In this document: piece after piece, positions 14,051 through 27,115 of the stretch
How positions within the stretch are numbered: the first letter of the stretch is position 1
Layout of the letters: each line of letters opens with the position of its first letter
Origin: Pithys albifrons albifrons
Lineage: Eukaryota > Chordata > Aves > Passeriformes > Thamnophilidae
Length of the DNA stretch: 64,000 bases
Assembly: GCF_047495875.1 (NCBI RefSeq)
Contig: NC_092460.1
Span: 33,893,054 to 33,957,053, forward strand
Direction: 5' to 3'
Made by a program: the position numbers and the translations under genes
The notes under the pieces: model-generated
The model's input: only the letters and a program-made list of their open reading frames with translations
Told to the model about the DNA's origin: nothing
Database searches by the model: none

Positions 14051-14309
14051 GCTCAATGGCCTTCAAAATTCATCCAAAGAAAACATTGACAACATCAGTG
14101 TTCACAGATACATTGCATCTCAAATGGCAAATATTCTGCTGCAAAAATAAGCTGTGCTGGCATCCCAGGAAAGTGAATAAAAGCTTGCCTCTGAAAATGT
14201 TACATACAAAATGTACAGTAAAAAACGCACAGAATTTTGCATGAATCTGTGTGTAGGTGGCAGCTCAAGAAATTCACAGTACGGAATAACTGTCTACAGC
14301 AAGGAAAAA

Positions 14310-14370
14310 TCTGAGCTAGATGATCTTCAACTCCTCTTTGATCTTGTATCATTAAATATTCTATAACCTT
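14310..14370 (+). repeat. Possible degraded CR1 3' end
   Basis: GAGCTAGATGATCTTCAACT, followed by CTCTTTGATCTTGTATCATT and ATATTCTATAACC, resembles the CR1 ending CTAGATGATCTTTAAGGTCC...ATTCTATGA. The similarity is limited to about 60 bases and could be partly chance. Confidence 0.4.
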
Positions 14371-14724
14371 CTTCATCTGAATGAAGTAGTCAAAATCCTA
14401 TGGCATCCCAGAGTCAGTGCTGAGTTTCTGAAGTAAAAGCATTTTCTCTTGTGTACTGGCAACCCTAACAACATAGGAAAACAACCTGTTAAACACAAAA
14501 TCATTAGCAGAGGAAGAGGTAGGGAAGGCTACCTTTACCCAAACATGCAATCGTAATGTTGCCATTTTCAGCACATAAGGGTCTCTCCAAAGCTTGGCTG
14601 ACCACCCTGTCTTCACCTGGTTTCCCAACTTCTGACAAAAAGTAGATCAAACATTAGTACTTTGGACATGTATGCCTGAGAATTTCCAAGCACTTCATAA
14701 CAATGATTTGCAATAATTTGCCTA

Positions 14725-14810
14725 AGGTCATGTGGGCCTTGATCCAAAGCCTATTAAAGACAAAGCAGTCTTTATATTGACTTCAAAGAGCTTTGGATTG
14801 GACCCTCAGT
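14725..14810. repeat. Ancient palindromic amniote repeat (probable)
   Basis: GGGCCTTGATCCAAAGC (14734-14750) is answered by GCTTTGGATTGGACCC (14790-14805), an imperfect inverted repeat around ATTGACTTCAA. This matches a motif I know as recurrent in turtle, crocodile and bird DNA (GATCCAAAGCCCATTGAAGTCAATGG and its complement). I cannot name the family with certainty. A MIR-like stretch (TTGCCTAAGGTCATGTG) abuts it on the left. Confidence 0.45.
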
Positions 14811-15510
14811 GAATCACTGCACAGTAAACAGAAAAATCAAGCACAGAAAACCTGGTCTAAGGAAGAGATCACATTCTCTCCTTCATCAACTCAGTTTACT
14901 GAAAAAAATGGGAACATGGGATTTAATTTTCCCTTTCTTCAGTATCACACTGACAGCCCAATGCCAGCAGGCTATGTCCCCTTTCCCACTCCTATTTCTA
15001 GAAGCATTGTTTAATTCTAAAACTCTGCTGATACAATCTAAGACAAGAGCCCAGCTACATTGTAGGGGTATCTTCATCACCTTGACCCTCAGTAATAACA
15101 GCACCAGTGAGAGCAGCTCACTGGAGTGCCACTGGAGAGAGCCATGGCAACTCGTGCCAGCTGAGGATGGTGCCAGACCTGGATGGCACACTCTCTTCTG
15201 AAGAACAGTAAGCTTAGCACTGAAGGCAATAACAATAAGGAGTTAAAATGTGCAGACCAGAGAACATCGCTTAATCCCAGTTTACTGAAAGGACATGTCA
15301 TTTTTAGAAAGTTGTCCAAACAACTGTCTTAATATTCTACACCAAAGTGGCTATTAATCAAACAACAAAGGCCCAATTAACACATAGCTGTTGTCACCTT
15401 GATGTTAAAAGCCTCTCCCTTCCCCCCTTCTTTCTTTCTTTTTGTCTTTAATGTTACAACCTAACCTAAAAATGCCTCAGGGCCCTACAGGAAAAAAAAA
15501 GAGACAAGAT

Positions 15511-15559
15511 AGAGAGGGAGGGAAAAAGGAAGGGGGAGAGGGAGAAAAAGTGGTGAGGG

Positions 15560-15590
<31 letters not shown>
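15511..15590. repeat. Homopurine tract with (AG)11
   Basis: Bases 15511-15550 are all purine and include GGGAGGG and GGGGG runs. After a four-base break there are 36 more purines (15555-15590), with eleven AG units at 15561-15582. In SOX5 sense this is a polypyrimidine tract. It lies immediately left of a candidate conserved element. Confidence 0.95.
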
Positions 15591-15639
15591 TCTTAAATAC
15601 CATCTCTCCTCTAGGCAGCAATTTCCACAGATGAAGAGG

Positions 15640-16175
15640 TCACCACTGTTTAACAGTGTGCTGCCACGTTAATTTAGTATGACAAGATAAAGCAGTAATC
15701 TCTGCTCGAAGAGGCTGTAAACCGCCTGCTATCCAGGGACATGCTCTAGTCGATTTGCACTGTATATCACTTTATACAATTGCCGTGACAAAGCCCCCTG
15801 AGTTCCCTCATGTAAATCTCTCTCTCTCCCTCTCAACTTCGCTGCCAGTCAGAGGCATCGGATCTGCGGTAAGCTCTGCAAACTTCATGTTTTACGCATG
15901 CCAGTGGCCCCCAAAGCTCCCCGCCTCCCTCCCCTCCAAGAAAAGATGTTTAGGACTTTGATAATCCATTGATCCCACTTCCATATCGGCTTGTATTTTT
16001 CAATCTGTCGTGTTAAGTTGTCAGAGAGGGCGATTAAACCGATGTTTCATGTTCCGAGATTTGCGTTCTTGGGAATGATAGTTTTCAAAGCCTTTCTTGC
16101 TAGGTTCTGCTTAAAGATTATCCCTAAGAAAGCTGATGTGAATATTATTACTGGCATAAACCTGGTAATAAAACC
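15640..16175. promoter_or_regulatory. Candidate conserved noncoding element
   Basis: A long repeat-free block with many scattered CpGs (TAGTCGATT, TGCCGTGAC, CATCGGATCTGCGG, TATCGGC, CTGTCGTG, GGGCGATTAAACCGATG). Such retained CpGs amid AT-rich DNA are typical of constrained elements. No splice-bounded ORF is seen. It lies right of the (AG)n tract. Confidence 0.42.
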
Positions 16176-17370
16176 ATAAAGTGTTTTAGGTAAAGACATT
16201 TTAGAGATATTCAGGGTTATAAACATAAGAGTTTAAAGCTGGATAGAATTTGGAGTGCTTTAAAAAAAAAAAAAAAGAAGGAAAAAAAGAGCCCTGTCAG
16301 GCTGCGGAGTCTTCTCAGCATGAAGCAAAACAACATATGTAAAAGGGAAAAGGGAACTCGCATGTCTATGTAAAATAAATATAACTACAGAATCACAGAA
16401 GAGGGCAGAGCAGAACACTGACCTGTGCAGTTAGACAGGAACAAAAAGAAGACAGAGCATGTGTAGCTGTGGTCATGATACTGCCTCAAATGAAATGCAG
16501 TGACAGCTATTTCGAGTGAACAGCAAAGAAAGCTGCCTGTGTCTCCAGCAGCCTGCACAGCTGAAAACATGGGCTTCTTGTTGGGGAAATAGGGTGAATT
16601 TTTTGCAATATGTTGCAACTCTCATATGCCATACTGCATCTCTAGAGCATGCAAGTTTTAAATTATGTCTCCTCTCTATTTCACATTTAATTTGTGTCAT
16701 TTTCCTATGGCCTGCAGGCACGATACAAGTCACAGCACACAATATACCAAATACAGTGCCAAAATGTGAAACTGCGCACATGTATAGACCCACTTTCTGG
16801 ATTAAACATAGAGGAGGACGTAAGTAGAATTAAAACATGCACAGCAGACAAGGTTTCTACAGAATAAGACTGGAATTTAACTATAGTTTTCTAACTAATA
16901 TATTGCTAGCTCTATCTACTAAGCCTTTGCATGACGTTAGGACTTGAAAAAATGAATTGAATCTTTCAAACACAACATGTTACATATAAATTCTCAGTAA
17001 TCAATTAAATTTAATAATAAAACGTGACATTCATTGCAGCTGATAGCAAGACAGACAGATGGTTTATTAAGTACTTAAGTTTCTAATAACATTTGAGGAT
17101 TCCCTAAATTTTAAATGAGGAAACCCACTAGAATCAATGTCATTTTTCACTACCAAGAGAATCTCCTCAAAATAGCCTTTTAAAAGTGCTTTATATTACT
17201 TCAGTTCTCCAATTATGTTGCTGACCAACACATTAGTTATTATTTGAACTTAACACTGCTGATAGATATACAAGAAAGATTTTCTTTTAGGGAATTTCCA
17301 ATTCATAAGCCCACTAAATTCTGTCAGTACTGGTTAAAAAGGAAGTCTGCTAGAATATTCACACATTTCT

Positions 17371-17374
17371 CCCC

Positions 17375-17405
<31 letters not shown>
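17371..17405. repeat. C25A10 homopolymer junction
   Basis: Twenty-five C (17371-17395) followed by ten A (17396-17405). On the SOX5 sense strand this is T10G25. Length at such runs is prone to replication slippage and sequencing error, so the exact count may not be reliable. Confidence 0.95.
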
Positions 17406-20400
17406 GGGATGAACTTAGATACTTCTGCAAAAATACAAGAGAATATTTGTATAGGAATGTGTGTTATTTAATTCCATGTACTGTGAATTATATTACTCTC
17501 ACCTAATTTTAGCCCCAAATTAGACACCTACTCTAAACTAGTCATCAAGGCCCCCTCTATAGTCAGTAGACAAGCACTTTCAGAGGATAATTCATCTTTC
17601 TTGTCTTAGATGCTTATTTTAAGACTGGCAAGGTTGCTCAAGGAGAGTGGTTATCTTTTTCGATCAGCTGTGAAGACAGCCTAAACACCTTACTTCTGTG
17701 CCTAAAATTTGGTGAACTGAACCCCATTCTCCTTGTTTGGCATTCAAGAATCTCCATGAGTTTGGAAACACTAATAGATCATAGACCATTGTGGATGAAA
17801 GACAAGTTTAGTTTCCATTGTACTAAGCACATCCACAGACAACAGAATTGAATTGTCAAGCATAAATCAACAACTGGGAAGCTGGAAATGCAGTCTCATT
17901 TCACCAAGTACACTGAAAACTTGCCATTTTTGTTAATATTTATGAACTTACAAGTCCAACAACTCTTCGTGATATTTTACAGAGCAATATAAAAATACAG
18001 GTCCCAAATATAAAAGTATTTCAGTCAAATTAACTTATTCACATGGAAAACTCGGGAATTCACTGTGACCCTGTGTCAATATATTACCCAATACTCATGT
18101 TGACAGCTTCCAAACTGAAGCTATGGTCACTGCCCAAAAGCTAAGTTTACACTGGCCACAAGCAAACAGGAAAAGTACATCATCCGCCACAGATGTATTC
18201 TTTGCAGAACTGAATCACCCTATTTTCAACTCTGCTTGTAGATGTATAAAATTCTGAGAATTGTTTTCCAACAAAATCTATCAGATTGGTTTAAAGATAA
18301 TTTAAACAAGTCTTATACATGCAACTATTGTGAATGATCAATCTGCTCTCCCTCACACTCTGAGTGCTGCTGTCTGTGTCAAGACAATATAAACTTAGGA
18401 GTTTTTGCGGTGGGGGGGAGGGATGTATTTGCAGGTTTTATACTTACAGAAGTAAAGAATACACCATGGACTCAGACTCTGTCATCAGTCCAATGCAGAA
18501 CACAAACTCAAGTGAGTTGAAGGGTTTGAGCTCTGAGATGCAGAAGGCTTTATATTCCCAATAGAGCTAAGCACTATATAGCAAACTCTTATTTAACAAC
18601 AAGCAAATGCTCTGGCCAGGCAATTACCTCTCACTCAATGCTTTTTCAGTTGAAGTCATTTAACTACAGATTTATAAACTATAGGGATCAACAGCTGGGC
18701 TTAACACCCCAAGCTCCAGCTGTACCCTATGAAGAAAAATCAGCACTTCTAGGGTGTGAGTTCCCTGACCTACTTAGAAGGTATGTTAGGACAAAACGTA
18801 TCATGCTCTGCTATTCCCTATTTGCTTCCATTAACCACAAAGTTTAACCTAAATTTGCTAGCTTACCTCTGGACATACACTTTGTAAACATTTAGTCTGA
18901 TCAGACTTCACTCTTGAATCTTCACCCTGAAAATGGCATTATGATTGACATGACACTGTGCTAGTGACCACTTCCTTCTATGAAAAGAAGTAACTTCCTT
19001 TACTATTGAGACTGCTGTCAAATCCCATTAAAACCCCCCATAAATTTAATTGAAAATTATACAAGAAACTAACTTGCTCCTAACAGAGTCCTAAACCCAC
19101 TAAGCTCTACTTTTGTGTATGGTTGTTTTCTGGAGACCCAAAGATCCTCAGTAAATGCTACTGCCTTTGAACACAGATGGATCCAAACCTCAGCAACTCT
19201 CCTGATTCCGACTGCAGCAGTTTAAAATGAAAAGAACAGGAAAGAGGGAAGTTTCACTTACAGAGATGAAACACACACTTTAAATTCAATCTGAAAATCA
19301 GCATAAAGGAGAGTCTGAATCACAGATATTCTATATTATTTCTGGCTAGCAACATTATTAAGCAATGCAAGCTCCCACTTCTGACATGACTTAGTGTAGA
19401 GATACACATACAATCTAGTGCAGTAATTTAGACTTGAGATGTCAAAAAGATTTTACCTTTTTGCTATAATATTTCTTATTTTCTGTCATCAAACTCCAAT
19501 CCTACAAAAAGCTATGTGCAGAAGGAGTTATAGTCAATGACCTCTCCTTCCCTCCCTCTTGCTACCATCAGCATTAGGTTCCAATCAACCAGATTATTTT
19601 GCAGGAACAGGGTCATAAGCTAAGCATTCTGGGGCAGGAATGTTTCTTTTTTCTGTCTCTATAAAAATAAATCATGCTCTGGGTACAATATAAATAAAGA
19701 TAATAACAGTCTGATCTTAAGATTTTATTGGTCTATGTTTCAGACAATCTATATAATTTGCCTGCTGCCTGTACAAACTACAAAAAGTTAATCTTTATAG
19801 CTCTTTTTTTTTCCTTGGGGTGGATTCAGTTTTAAAAGCATAAAAAAGGATTCTGAAGCAGTCTATTTCCATGTATAATAACAGTCTTGTTTACACTGCT
19901 CTGGCATAAGCTATCCTTAGTTAAACTGGGCACAACTCCACTCAGTTACTTCCATTAGTTTATCTAGTGATGCTAAATTCATAGGATTCACTGAGTTTAC
20001 AACAAAAACACCTTATCTGGTCACACAACTGCACCTAAACTGGAAAAAGAAACAAAGAACTTAAGAGTGTTAAAGAGAATCTGGAAATGAGGCTGGCCAA
20101 ACTATTCAGACAAGCTTGCTACCCCAGGCATAAAGGACTTTCTTAAGAAAGTGTGTTTCCTCTGTTTCATTGTCTTTGAACACTTTGGAACATTGGTTGG
20201 TTCAGAAACATTGCAGCACATCAACATCATCTCGCAGGGGGGTCTCTGAATGTGTCTTAGAAGTTGACACACCTATGGGTAGAGTCCCACTCTTAAGTAA
20301 ACAATTTGTTTTGCCACAGGTCCTTCTCCAGCCATGAATCTCTAGAGAAAATTAATAAAGCCTTTTACTACAGTGGTGATATTTCACTGATATAAACAAG

Positions 20401-22839
20401 ACAAGAGGAAGCAGTTAGCTACATGAAAGGAAAAAAAACATGACTGGATGACATGACACTGTAAATGCTAACAACAGCCTGAAGCCACATTTTCATTACC
20501 ATTCCAACCATCATTATTTTGGTGAAACTGCAAAAGCATTAGCAGTGGCAAGAAAAACTAAGAGAAAGCAAGCTGGCCTTGGCATACCTTAATCCAACTG
20601 AATTTTGTATTACCTGAGAAAACACACTCAAGAGACAATGCAAAAACCATGATGGAGCATTTTATTTGTCCATTTAAAGGACAGAAAATTAAGAAAGGCT
20701 TCAAATTGTCACTGCAATGGGTAACATCCTAACTATGGACACAAACATCTGACAGTGAGAGAAGAGAGTTTAAAGCATGTTTGAGTATTGTGTGCAGCAA
20801 AAGGTTCTGGCACTTCTAGGAGCCAGAGCTGATAACCACAGAGATTCCTTGCAACTCTGAAATTCAAGAAACCGTGACCAATACTTCACAATGCATTTCA
20901 GTTTTGGTATATCTCTACTGAAAGTAGAGCTGCATATCAAAAAATAACCATCCTCTAGTTTATTGACATTCTGCCCAAGCAAATAGTGCAATACTTATTT
21001 TTACTGTGCTATGTCTTCATATGAGCTATTTACTGAAAGGTTTTAGAATGGATTAAATAATAAAAATGACTAAGTTAAATATGACTACAAGCAGAGGAAG
21101 AAAATGGGCAAAGCAAAAAAAGGTTATCAGAGGACAACTGCAAGCAGAAAGAAAGTGATAGAGTAATATTGGCTCCTATAAGGCTGGAAATATAGACAAA
21201 TTCTCAACTGCAGTGAAAAGAAAAGAGAAAGCCACATCAGCTGCTCAGAGGAAGTAACATGGATATGGAAAGCATGTTGAGCAAGCAGAAAGCACATGGG
21301 GAAACTGTTCTGGAAGTTCTAAAATGAATGAGCAACTCCTGAAGCAAAAATGAGTCAAAGTGGTGTGCAAAAGTAGAAGTTTGTGCTACACAGGCAGCAA
21401 AATATAATCAATTTGGATTCCCACATGCCTTGCCTAGGGTCAGATAAGAGTATGAAAGCCTGGTATGCAGCTCTCTATTCTGGTAGTAGTTACATTGACA
21501 GACCAAGACCCAAAACTTCTCAACAGCGCAGAAGCTTGGCCAAAGGAGACAAACTCACTGTCTGAAAGGAAAAGCATGAATACTTAACCTACATTTTTAT
21601 GGCCTTCTCTTTCTATGAAAACAGAGAACTGGGCATTTAACTGGCAGAATTTCTGTTTTACTACAAGACCGTAAAGATTCACTATCATCAAATGCAACGT
21701 TTCAGAATAAATATGGGTAGAGTGCCAGAGGTGATGGAACTGGACTGCAGAAACTGTACAAAGTCTACAGCTACTATTTAAGTTCTGAGTGGAGATACCA
21801 TACATGCTACCTATGTCATGTCACACCTACAGACCGACTGTTGAAAGCAAAAGCTGTATCAAGAATTAGGAACACTTAAATGTAGTCTCTTTGCATTGTT
21901 ACTATCAAGTGGTTTTGCAGTCCTAAAGGGGCTTTCTCTACAGCCTAGTCTTCATCACTGCTCCTCAAACTGGTAGCTTCAAAATTTTGTTTCAAATCTG
22001 TAGTATCTCCTGCCTCCCTCTGACAGACATCCTTGTCCTGGTCTGCTGCACTTCCAAGCCACAAAACCTGCTTGTACCACTAGGCTGACCTGGCAGAATG
22101 GATGCCAATGCACCTTTTTTTCAATTAAAACGTACAGTCTTCAGTGAAATTACCTAGTAGACCTCAAAAAGGCTGTGTAAACCCAAACTGAACTCCTTAC
22201 TAAAGGCTACTTACCGGTTTCATTTGGAATGCAAAGACTGTGTCCACTGTGGAAGTCCCATGGCAGATTACTTTGCTTAGAAAGATGACGAAGTTTTTTG
22301 GTTTTATGACTTATATAGTTTTTTTTATAGGGCACTTAATAGTTCTTTTCTCTTCATCCTAAGAAAGACCATCTGGTTTGAATATTCCTATCGACTGTGG
22401 GCTTTGTTGTTCTACCTATCCCTTTTTTTTGTGTCATTTTTCAGTTATTGCCTTGACTTAGATTTTACTAGTATTTATGCAAGAAGCTTAAATGAAGATA
22501 TTTTCCAGTATGAGGTCAATGAATTGATTCCTAGGCACATAATCACTTGCAAACAATGGATACATACAGTTCCCAGCACTTCCATAAAACAAAGGTGTTT
22601 ACTTTTCTGTTGATTATTTTCTGCTTAACTGCATTCAAATGAATCCATTAAAAACGTGACTGCTTCACAGTAAGATGATCTTCAGCAAAAACAAACAACT
22701 GCTGTTTCCACTTCTCTTCATGGCCTTTAAAAACTACAGTCATCTGCAGCCTGTATTCCAGGCAATTCATATATTATAAGTCTGGACTTGATTTGTTAAT
22801 TTATTGGTTTAGATGTAGTTCTAACCCTCCTGCTTGCGG

Positions 22840-22880
22840 AAAAAAACAACAACAAAAACAAAAAACGAACCACAAAACAA
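22840..22880. repeat. A/C-rich low-complexity tract
   Basis: AAAAAAACAACAACAAAAAC and similar sequence; the same class as the tracts at 10945, 30505 and 41452. Confidence 0.88.
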
Positions 22881-23798
22881 TGTTTTCTTACTTTATTCCT
22901 TATTTATTGCCTCGTAACGAACCTTTGGACCTTTCAGACTGATCAAAATGCCAACAGGTCACCTCAAACTTCACCCAGTCTTTCTAACCTCTGACTTCAG
23001 CTGGAATGACACATCCATGCTGGTTCACCATGGCCACAAGTAGCCCAAACTCACCGTACTACAAGAGTGGTCAAATAAACCAATGGAATTTCCATAAATT
23101 AGCAACCTCCTCCTGAATTGCACTATGGCTTTGATCCCTGCCTCACCTGAAGAATGAGAACATCTTTTTTTGTTTACCCATACAGGACCTGCACATCAAT
23201 CAGATTGCAAGTAATTGTTAAGTACTACAAGCATGACTTACATAGATGGGACAGGAGGGGAGAATTGGGAGAAAACTGATCATGACAAGGAGGACAGGCA
23301 CATTATCATGACTTACATGGAAGATACTTTTCAGGCAGATATGAGAGTTATCAAAGCTTTCTCTGTCTCCATCACAACTTGTTCTCAAGGACTGCTGAGA
23401 GTTTTCTAGGGGCTAGACTAAACAGTGAAGTAGGCAATTTCTACATCTGTTTGATGAGTCCTGACTGAGTATTTTTTATTTGTTCCCTTTCCTAACAGCC
23501 CACAAAGTGATTCCCTGCAATGGTGCAAGCGTAAAGATCAAATTCTGATACAAGCCTGAAATTACATCTGTGGAAACTGCTTTCATGTGCTACTTTTGTG
23601 ATGACATTTACAATGCAATGTTTGTAACAATGTAATTTCAACATCTTATAAATATCAATTTACCATTTATAAAGGAAGGAAAGAACACCAGACTAATGCA
23701 AACTTACCACTGTTTCTGCTTTGTTTTAATTGAACTAGTCTTGTTCAGATAAGCCTGTCTAACTTACAAAAATAACAGTTTACAGTTTAAACTGTGAA

Positions 23799-23800
<2 letters not shown>

Positions 23801-23832
<32 letters not shown>

Positions 23833-23841
23833 TGTGTGTGT
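23801..23841. repeat. (TG)n microsatellite
   Basis: Fifteen TG units (23801-23830), one AG interruption, then four more TG units and a final T. It directly borders a candidate conserved stretch on the right. Alternating purine-pyrimidine sequence of this kind can adopt Z-DNA and usually varies in length. Confidence 0.98.
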
Positions 23842-23844
23842 TGT

Positions 23845-24130
23845 AATTATGGTGCCTGCTAACAATTTCATACTGCCACATTGGACATATGGCTTCCAAG
23901 CAAGCTTTATCTGAATCTTTGTGAATCTATTCGCCGTGCTATTAAACTGAGCACATTCCGCATCGTTCAAAAGTAATTACACTTTTGTCTAGAGTGTAGG
24001 AGACTGCTCTCCCCAAACAATGAAATTCTCATTATTAGAGCTGGCACAGTAACGGCACTGGTGTTCACAACACTGTGCATTGTATCATCACAATAACTTA
24101 TCCTAAGCTTGATGCACAAAGGTACACTGG
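23845..24130. promoter_or_regulatory. Candidate conserved noncoding element
   Basis: Starts TAATTATGGTGCCTGC beside the (TG)n repeat. It includes ATTCGCCGTGC, TTCCGCATCGTTC, two TAATTA/GTAATTAC cores and an AACAATG SOX-type site near 24017. It is repeat-free. Confidence 0.38.
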
Positions 24131-24754
24131 AAATTAAAATTTCTCTAAAACCACTGTGGGCTTTTTTTTAAATAGGCATTCTTTAGCTCAGCATAATTAG
24201 AGTCCTATTTGACTTTTTAAAAAGCTATATGCATTCAGATTTCCATTCTCTTCAGAAGTTCTGAATAGTTGCTAAGTGCTCCAGCCTCTTGTTGTTCTGA
24301 TCCAGTACTATTCATATGCTGACAACTCCAGACCAACAGGTGAAGCAAAGGCCAGGATGGATGTGATAAGAGAATTCAAATGCAGCATTAAAGAACCTTT
24401 TATTTTGGACAAGTGGAGGAAAAGCATGAAGCAGTATGTCAGTAAGATCTTTGACCAGTAGCACTGTTACTCTTAATATAACCAAACTTGCTTAATATTA
24501 TTCCCAAGTTACAAAAGAGTAACCTCACTCAGCACAGACACACAACATCTTTTAGTGCAAAGCAACAAGACTACTTAATAGTGCACTGTAATATTTCCTA
24601 TTAACTTAAAGCACAGCTCAAAATTAAATCCCACTGGCAGTGCAGGACAAATGTGGGCTGGCAGTGCAGTCACACAGTTTGGAACAACTGGACAGTGGCA
24701 AAATTACACCTTAACAGTTTGATCTTTGGATCAGTACTTCATTTTTCTGGATTT

Positions 24755-24833
24755 GATGGGGGTTTTTGTTTCTTTGATTTGGTTGGGTTTTTGTTGTTAT
24801 CGGGTTTTTTTTTGTTTGGGTTGGGGGTTTTTA
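24755..24833. repeat. G/T-rich low-complexity tract
   Basis: Runs such as GATGGGGGTTTTTG and GGGTTGGGGGTTTTT; the opposite-strand counterpart of the A/C tracts. It has several G3-G5 runs, but most loops are too long for a confident quadruplex. Confidence 0.88.
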
Positions 24834-25351
24834 AATCTTATCCAGCATTTCACTGATATACTATAGTTAAATGGCATGGTGGGATTTGAGCATACCATGC
24901 CTGTGGTATACTTTAATCAGTATTTTCAGCCTAGACATTTCTTACTTTCAGAAATTAGCACACAGACACCACTGATGAGATCAGTAGTCTGGAGAGGAGG
25001 CACAAGCAACACGGTAAGGCAAACAAATCAAATAAACCTCAGTAACTTAGATGAGCTAACAACTATCCATGCTATCCAAATATTGTAGCCTTAATAGGTT
25101 TCTTCAAAAGAGCTATTGATTGATACTGTAATCCTCAAGTGTTTCCCTGCTAAGCTTCTGGCCTGCTATGAACATCCTAAGGGGACTCTCAGATGTATTC
25201 TAGGTCAAATGATTTGTCTTGTATTTTCTACTGTGCCTTTGGTTTAAGTCTGATAAATTTCTTTTTTTATCAGTAGAAGTGCTCTCCTACTTACAGTAAG
25301 TATCTGGTTTCTTTTATCAAGAAGACAACTGTTTGGGACAGAATTGCTTCT

Positions 25352-25595
25352 AACTTGGTTGAGGCTGGTAGGGATCTCCAGAAGGACACCTGGTCCAATC
25401 CTCCTGCTCTAGGAGGGCCACTGAGAGTCAGTTGTTCAGATGGCTTTTGAATATCTCTAAGGGGGGAGACTCCACAACCTCCCTGGACAACCCGATCCTA
25501 TACTCAGTCACCCCCATGCTAAAAGCATTTCCTGATGTTCAGAGGGACCCTTCTGTGTTTCAGTTTGTGCCCCCTACACTTTCTCTGGTTGCAGT
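25352..25595 (-). repeat. CR1 LINE fragment, antisense
   Basis: Clear reverse complement of the CR1 3' region. It includes CACCTGGTCCAATCCTCCTG, then ATGGCTTTTGAATATCTCTA, GACTCCACAACCTCCCTGG, TTTCCTGATGTTCAGAGGGA and TGTGTTTCAGTTTGTGCCCC in the expected order. The extreme 3' end is missing or mutated. It lies in the same orientation as SOX5. Confidence 0.9.
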
Positions 25596-27069
25596 TCCAG
25601 CATCTTCAGAAATACCGTGTTCATTTGATGGGAAGATAGCTATGCAGACTTTTTGTCAATTTTTGTTAGGTTTTAAAATTTCTTTCCAAGAATTTTGTCC
25701 TTCTTGTATAAACAACAATCTGAGCTATTCTTTTAAGTCGGCAGTTGTTGCAACTTGGTAAAGTGCAACAGGGTAAATTTTCAAAAGTCTAAGTTGGGTA
25801 AACCATTCAGTTTTAACAATGGTGCAATCAGCTCAGTACCTTAAGGATCCTAGGATGTCCCAGGCTGGCAGGACTTGTAAAAGAAAGTGCAGCTGAAAGT
25901 AGCCTACGAAACAGAGGATCAATTAGCAGCTGGAAAAGTGAGGCCAAGAAATTGATTCTCAAGGTTGCAATTGTTTTCCTAACTACCCCTTCATGATCCA
26001 GTACTGAGACTCGGCATATGAGGCAGCAGGGATGGCTTTGGTGACAAGAGGAATACAGCTAAGACAAAGCTTGGTAATTCCATACCTTGTCCAAAGCCCT
26101 TGGCTGTGGCTTTCCTCTGCTGCAATTGTCCCCTAAACCAAATGAGTGTTGTACATGTACCTAACAGAGCAACACCTCTCTGGATCTATACCACAACTAT
26201 CTAAGAAACCCTCTGGAGAAGAGTCTTAGCTGACAACCCCATACAAAGCAGTATGGGTTAGACAGGTCCAGCAGAGTGATGAACTACACAATTTCAGATT
26301 GGCTGAACCTCTGAAACCTTCTCATGTGACATTGGAGAGATCTGTAAAGGTGTAGCCTGCCAAAGACAGCATGTGGCTGCAAAACGAGAACTCCACAGTC
26401 ACTTGCAGGCTCAGTCAGTGCAGCTGACAAGCTATTAAGAAGTGTGAAGGATACTGCAGGAGCTGTATGAATAAAACTCTACTGGACTGCACTCTGTGGT
26501 GGTGTGTGCACATGTGCATACACCTGGATTTGCTTCCCAGAGACTATAAAATACAGAGACTGTCAATTCAAACAGTATAAAACTGACCTCTGCAATGCTA
26601 ATGAAGTGAATATCCCTTGAGAATGATTTTCATAACTGCTAATCACACAAATCAAAGCCATTCAAAAATTATTCAGTTATTTCCTTCTTATAACTACATG
26701 CCACAACAGCAGAGGGAGTGATTATGTATATTTTATGTGTGTCTCATTTACACTGATCACTTCCTTCTTTTTGGAGACACATAGGTTACACCCTTTCTGA
26801 CCTACCTGGGTGATCATTTTTACAAGACACTCCTCATTAAAAGAGATATTGTCAAAGTGTCAGATTCATACAAATGGGTAATTTTTTAAAATATGTAAGA
26901 CGACAAAAGTAGACCCTTACCCCCTCCGCCAAAAACTGTCTCAGATAAGCCTACAGTACGTTACTGCTACAGCAAAACTGTCCACAGCACACAATACTTC
27001 AGTACCTTGTACTATAAAGAGTCAGAACACACTGTTTTGACATCACATTAAATACAGCCTTCATAGCAG

Positions 27070-27115
27070 GAAGTCACACTAGATGATCAGCTAAACCTCT
27101 TGGTCTTAAAAACTA
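27070..27115 (+). repeat. Possible degraded CR1 3' end
   Basis: GTCACACTAGATGATCAGCT and CCTCTTGGTCTTAAAAACTA resemble the CR1 segment GACTAGATGATC...AGGTC...TTCCAAC. The match is short and weak; the limits are guesses. Confidence 0.28.

Noticed and set aside
17500..17720. Resemblance to an old reptile repeat with TTAGGCACCTA-like motifs
   Set aside because: Similarity is confined to a few short words (TTAGACACCTA, GTGCCTAAAATTT).
24755..24833. G-quadruplex in the G/T tract
   Set aside because: G runs are separated mostly by loops longer than seven bases.
26000..26560. Possible solo LTR (GAATAAAACTCTACTGGACT resembles a poly-A signal region)
   Set aside because: No matching TG...CA ends, target duplication, primer-binding site or internal retroviral sequence could be found.
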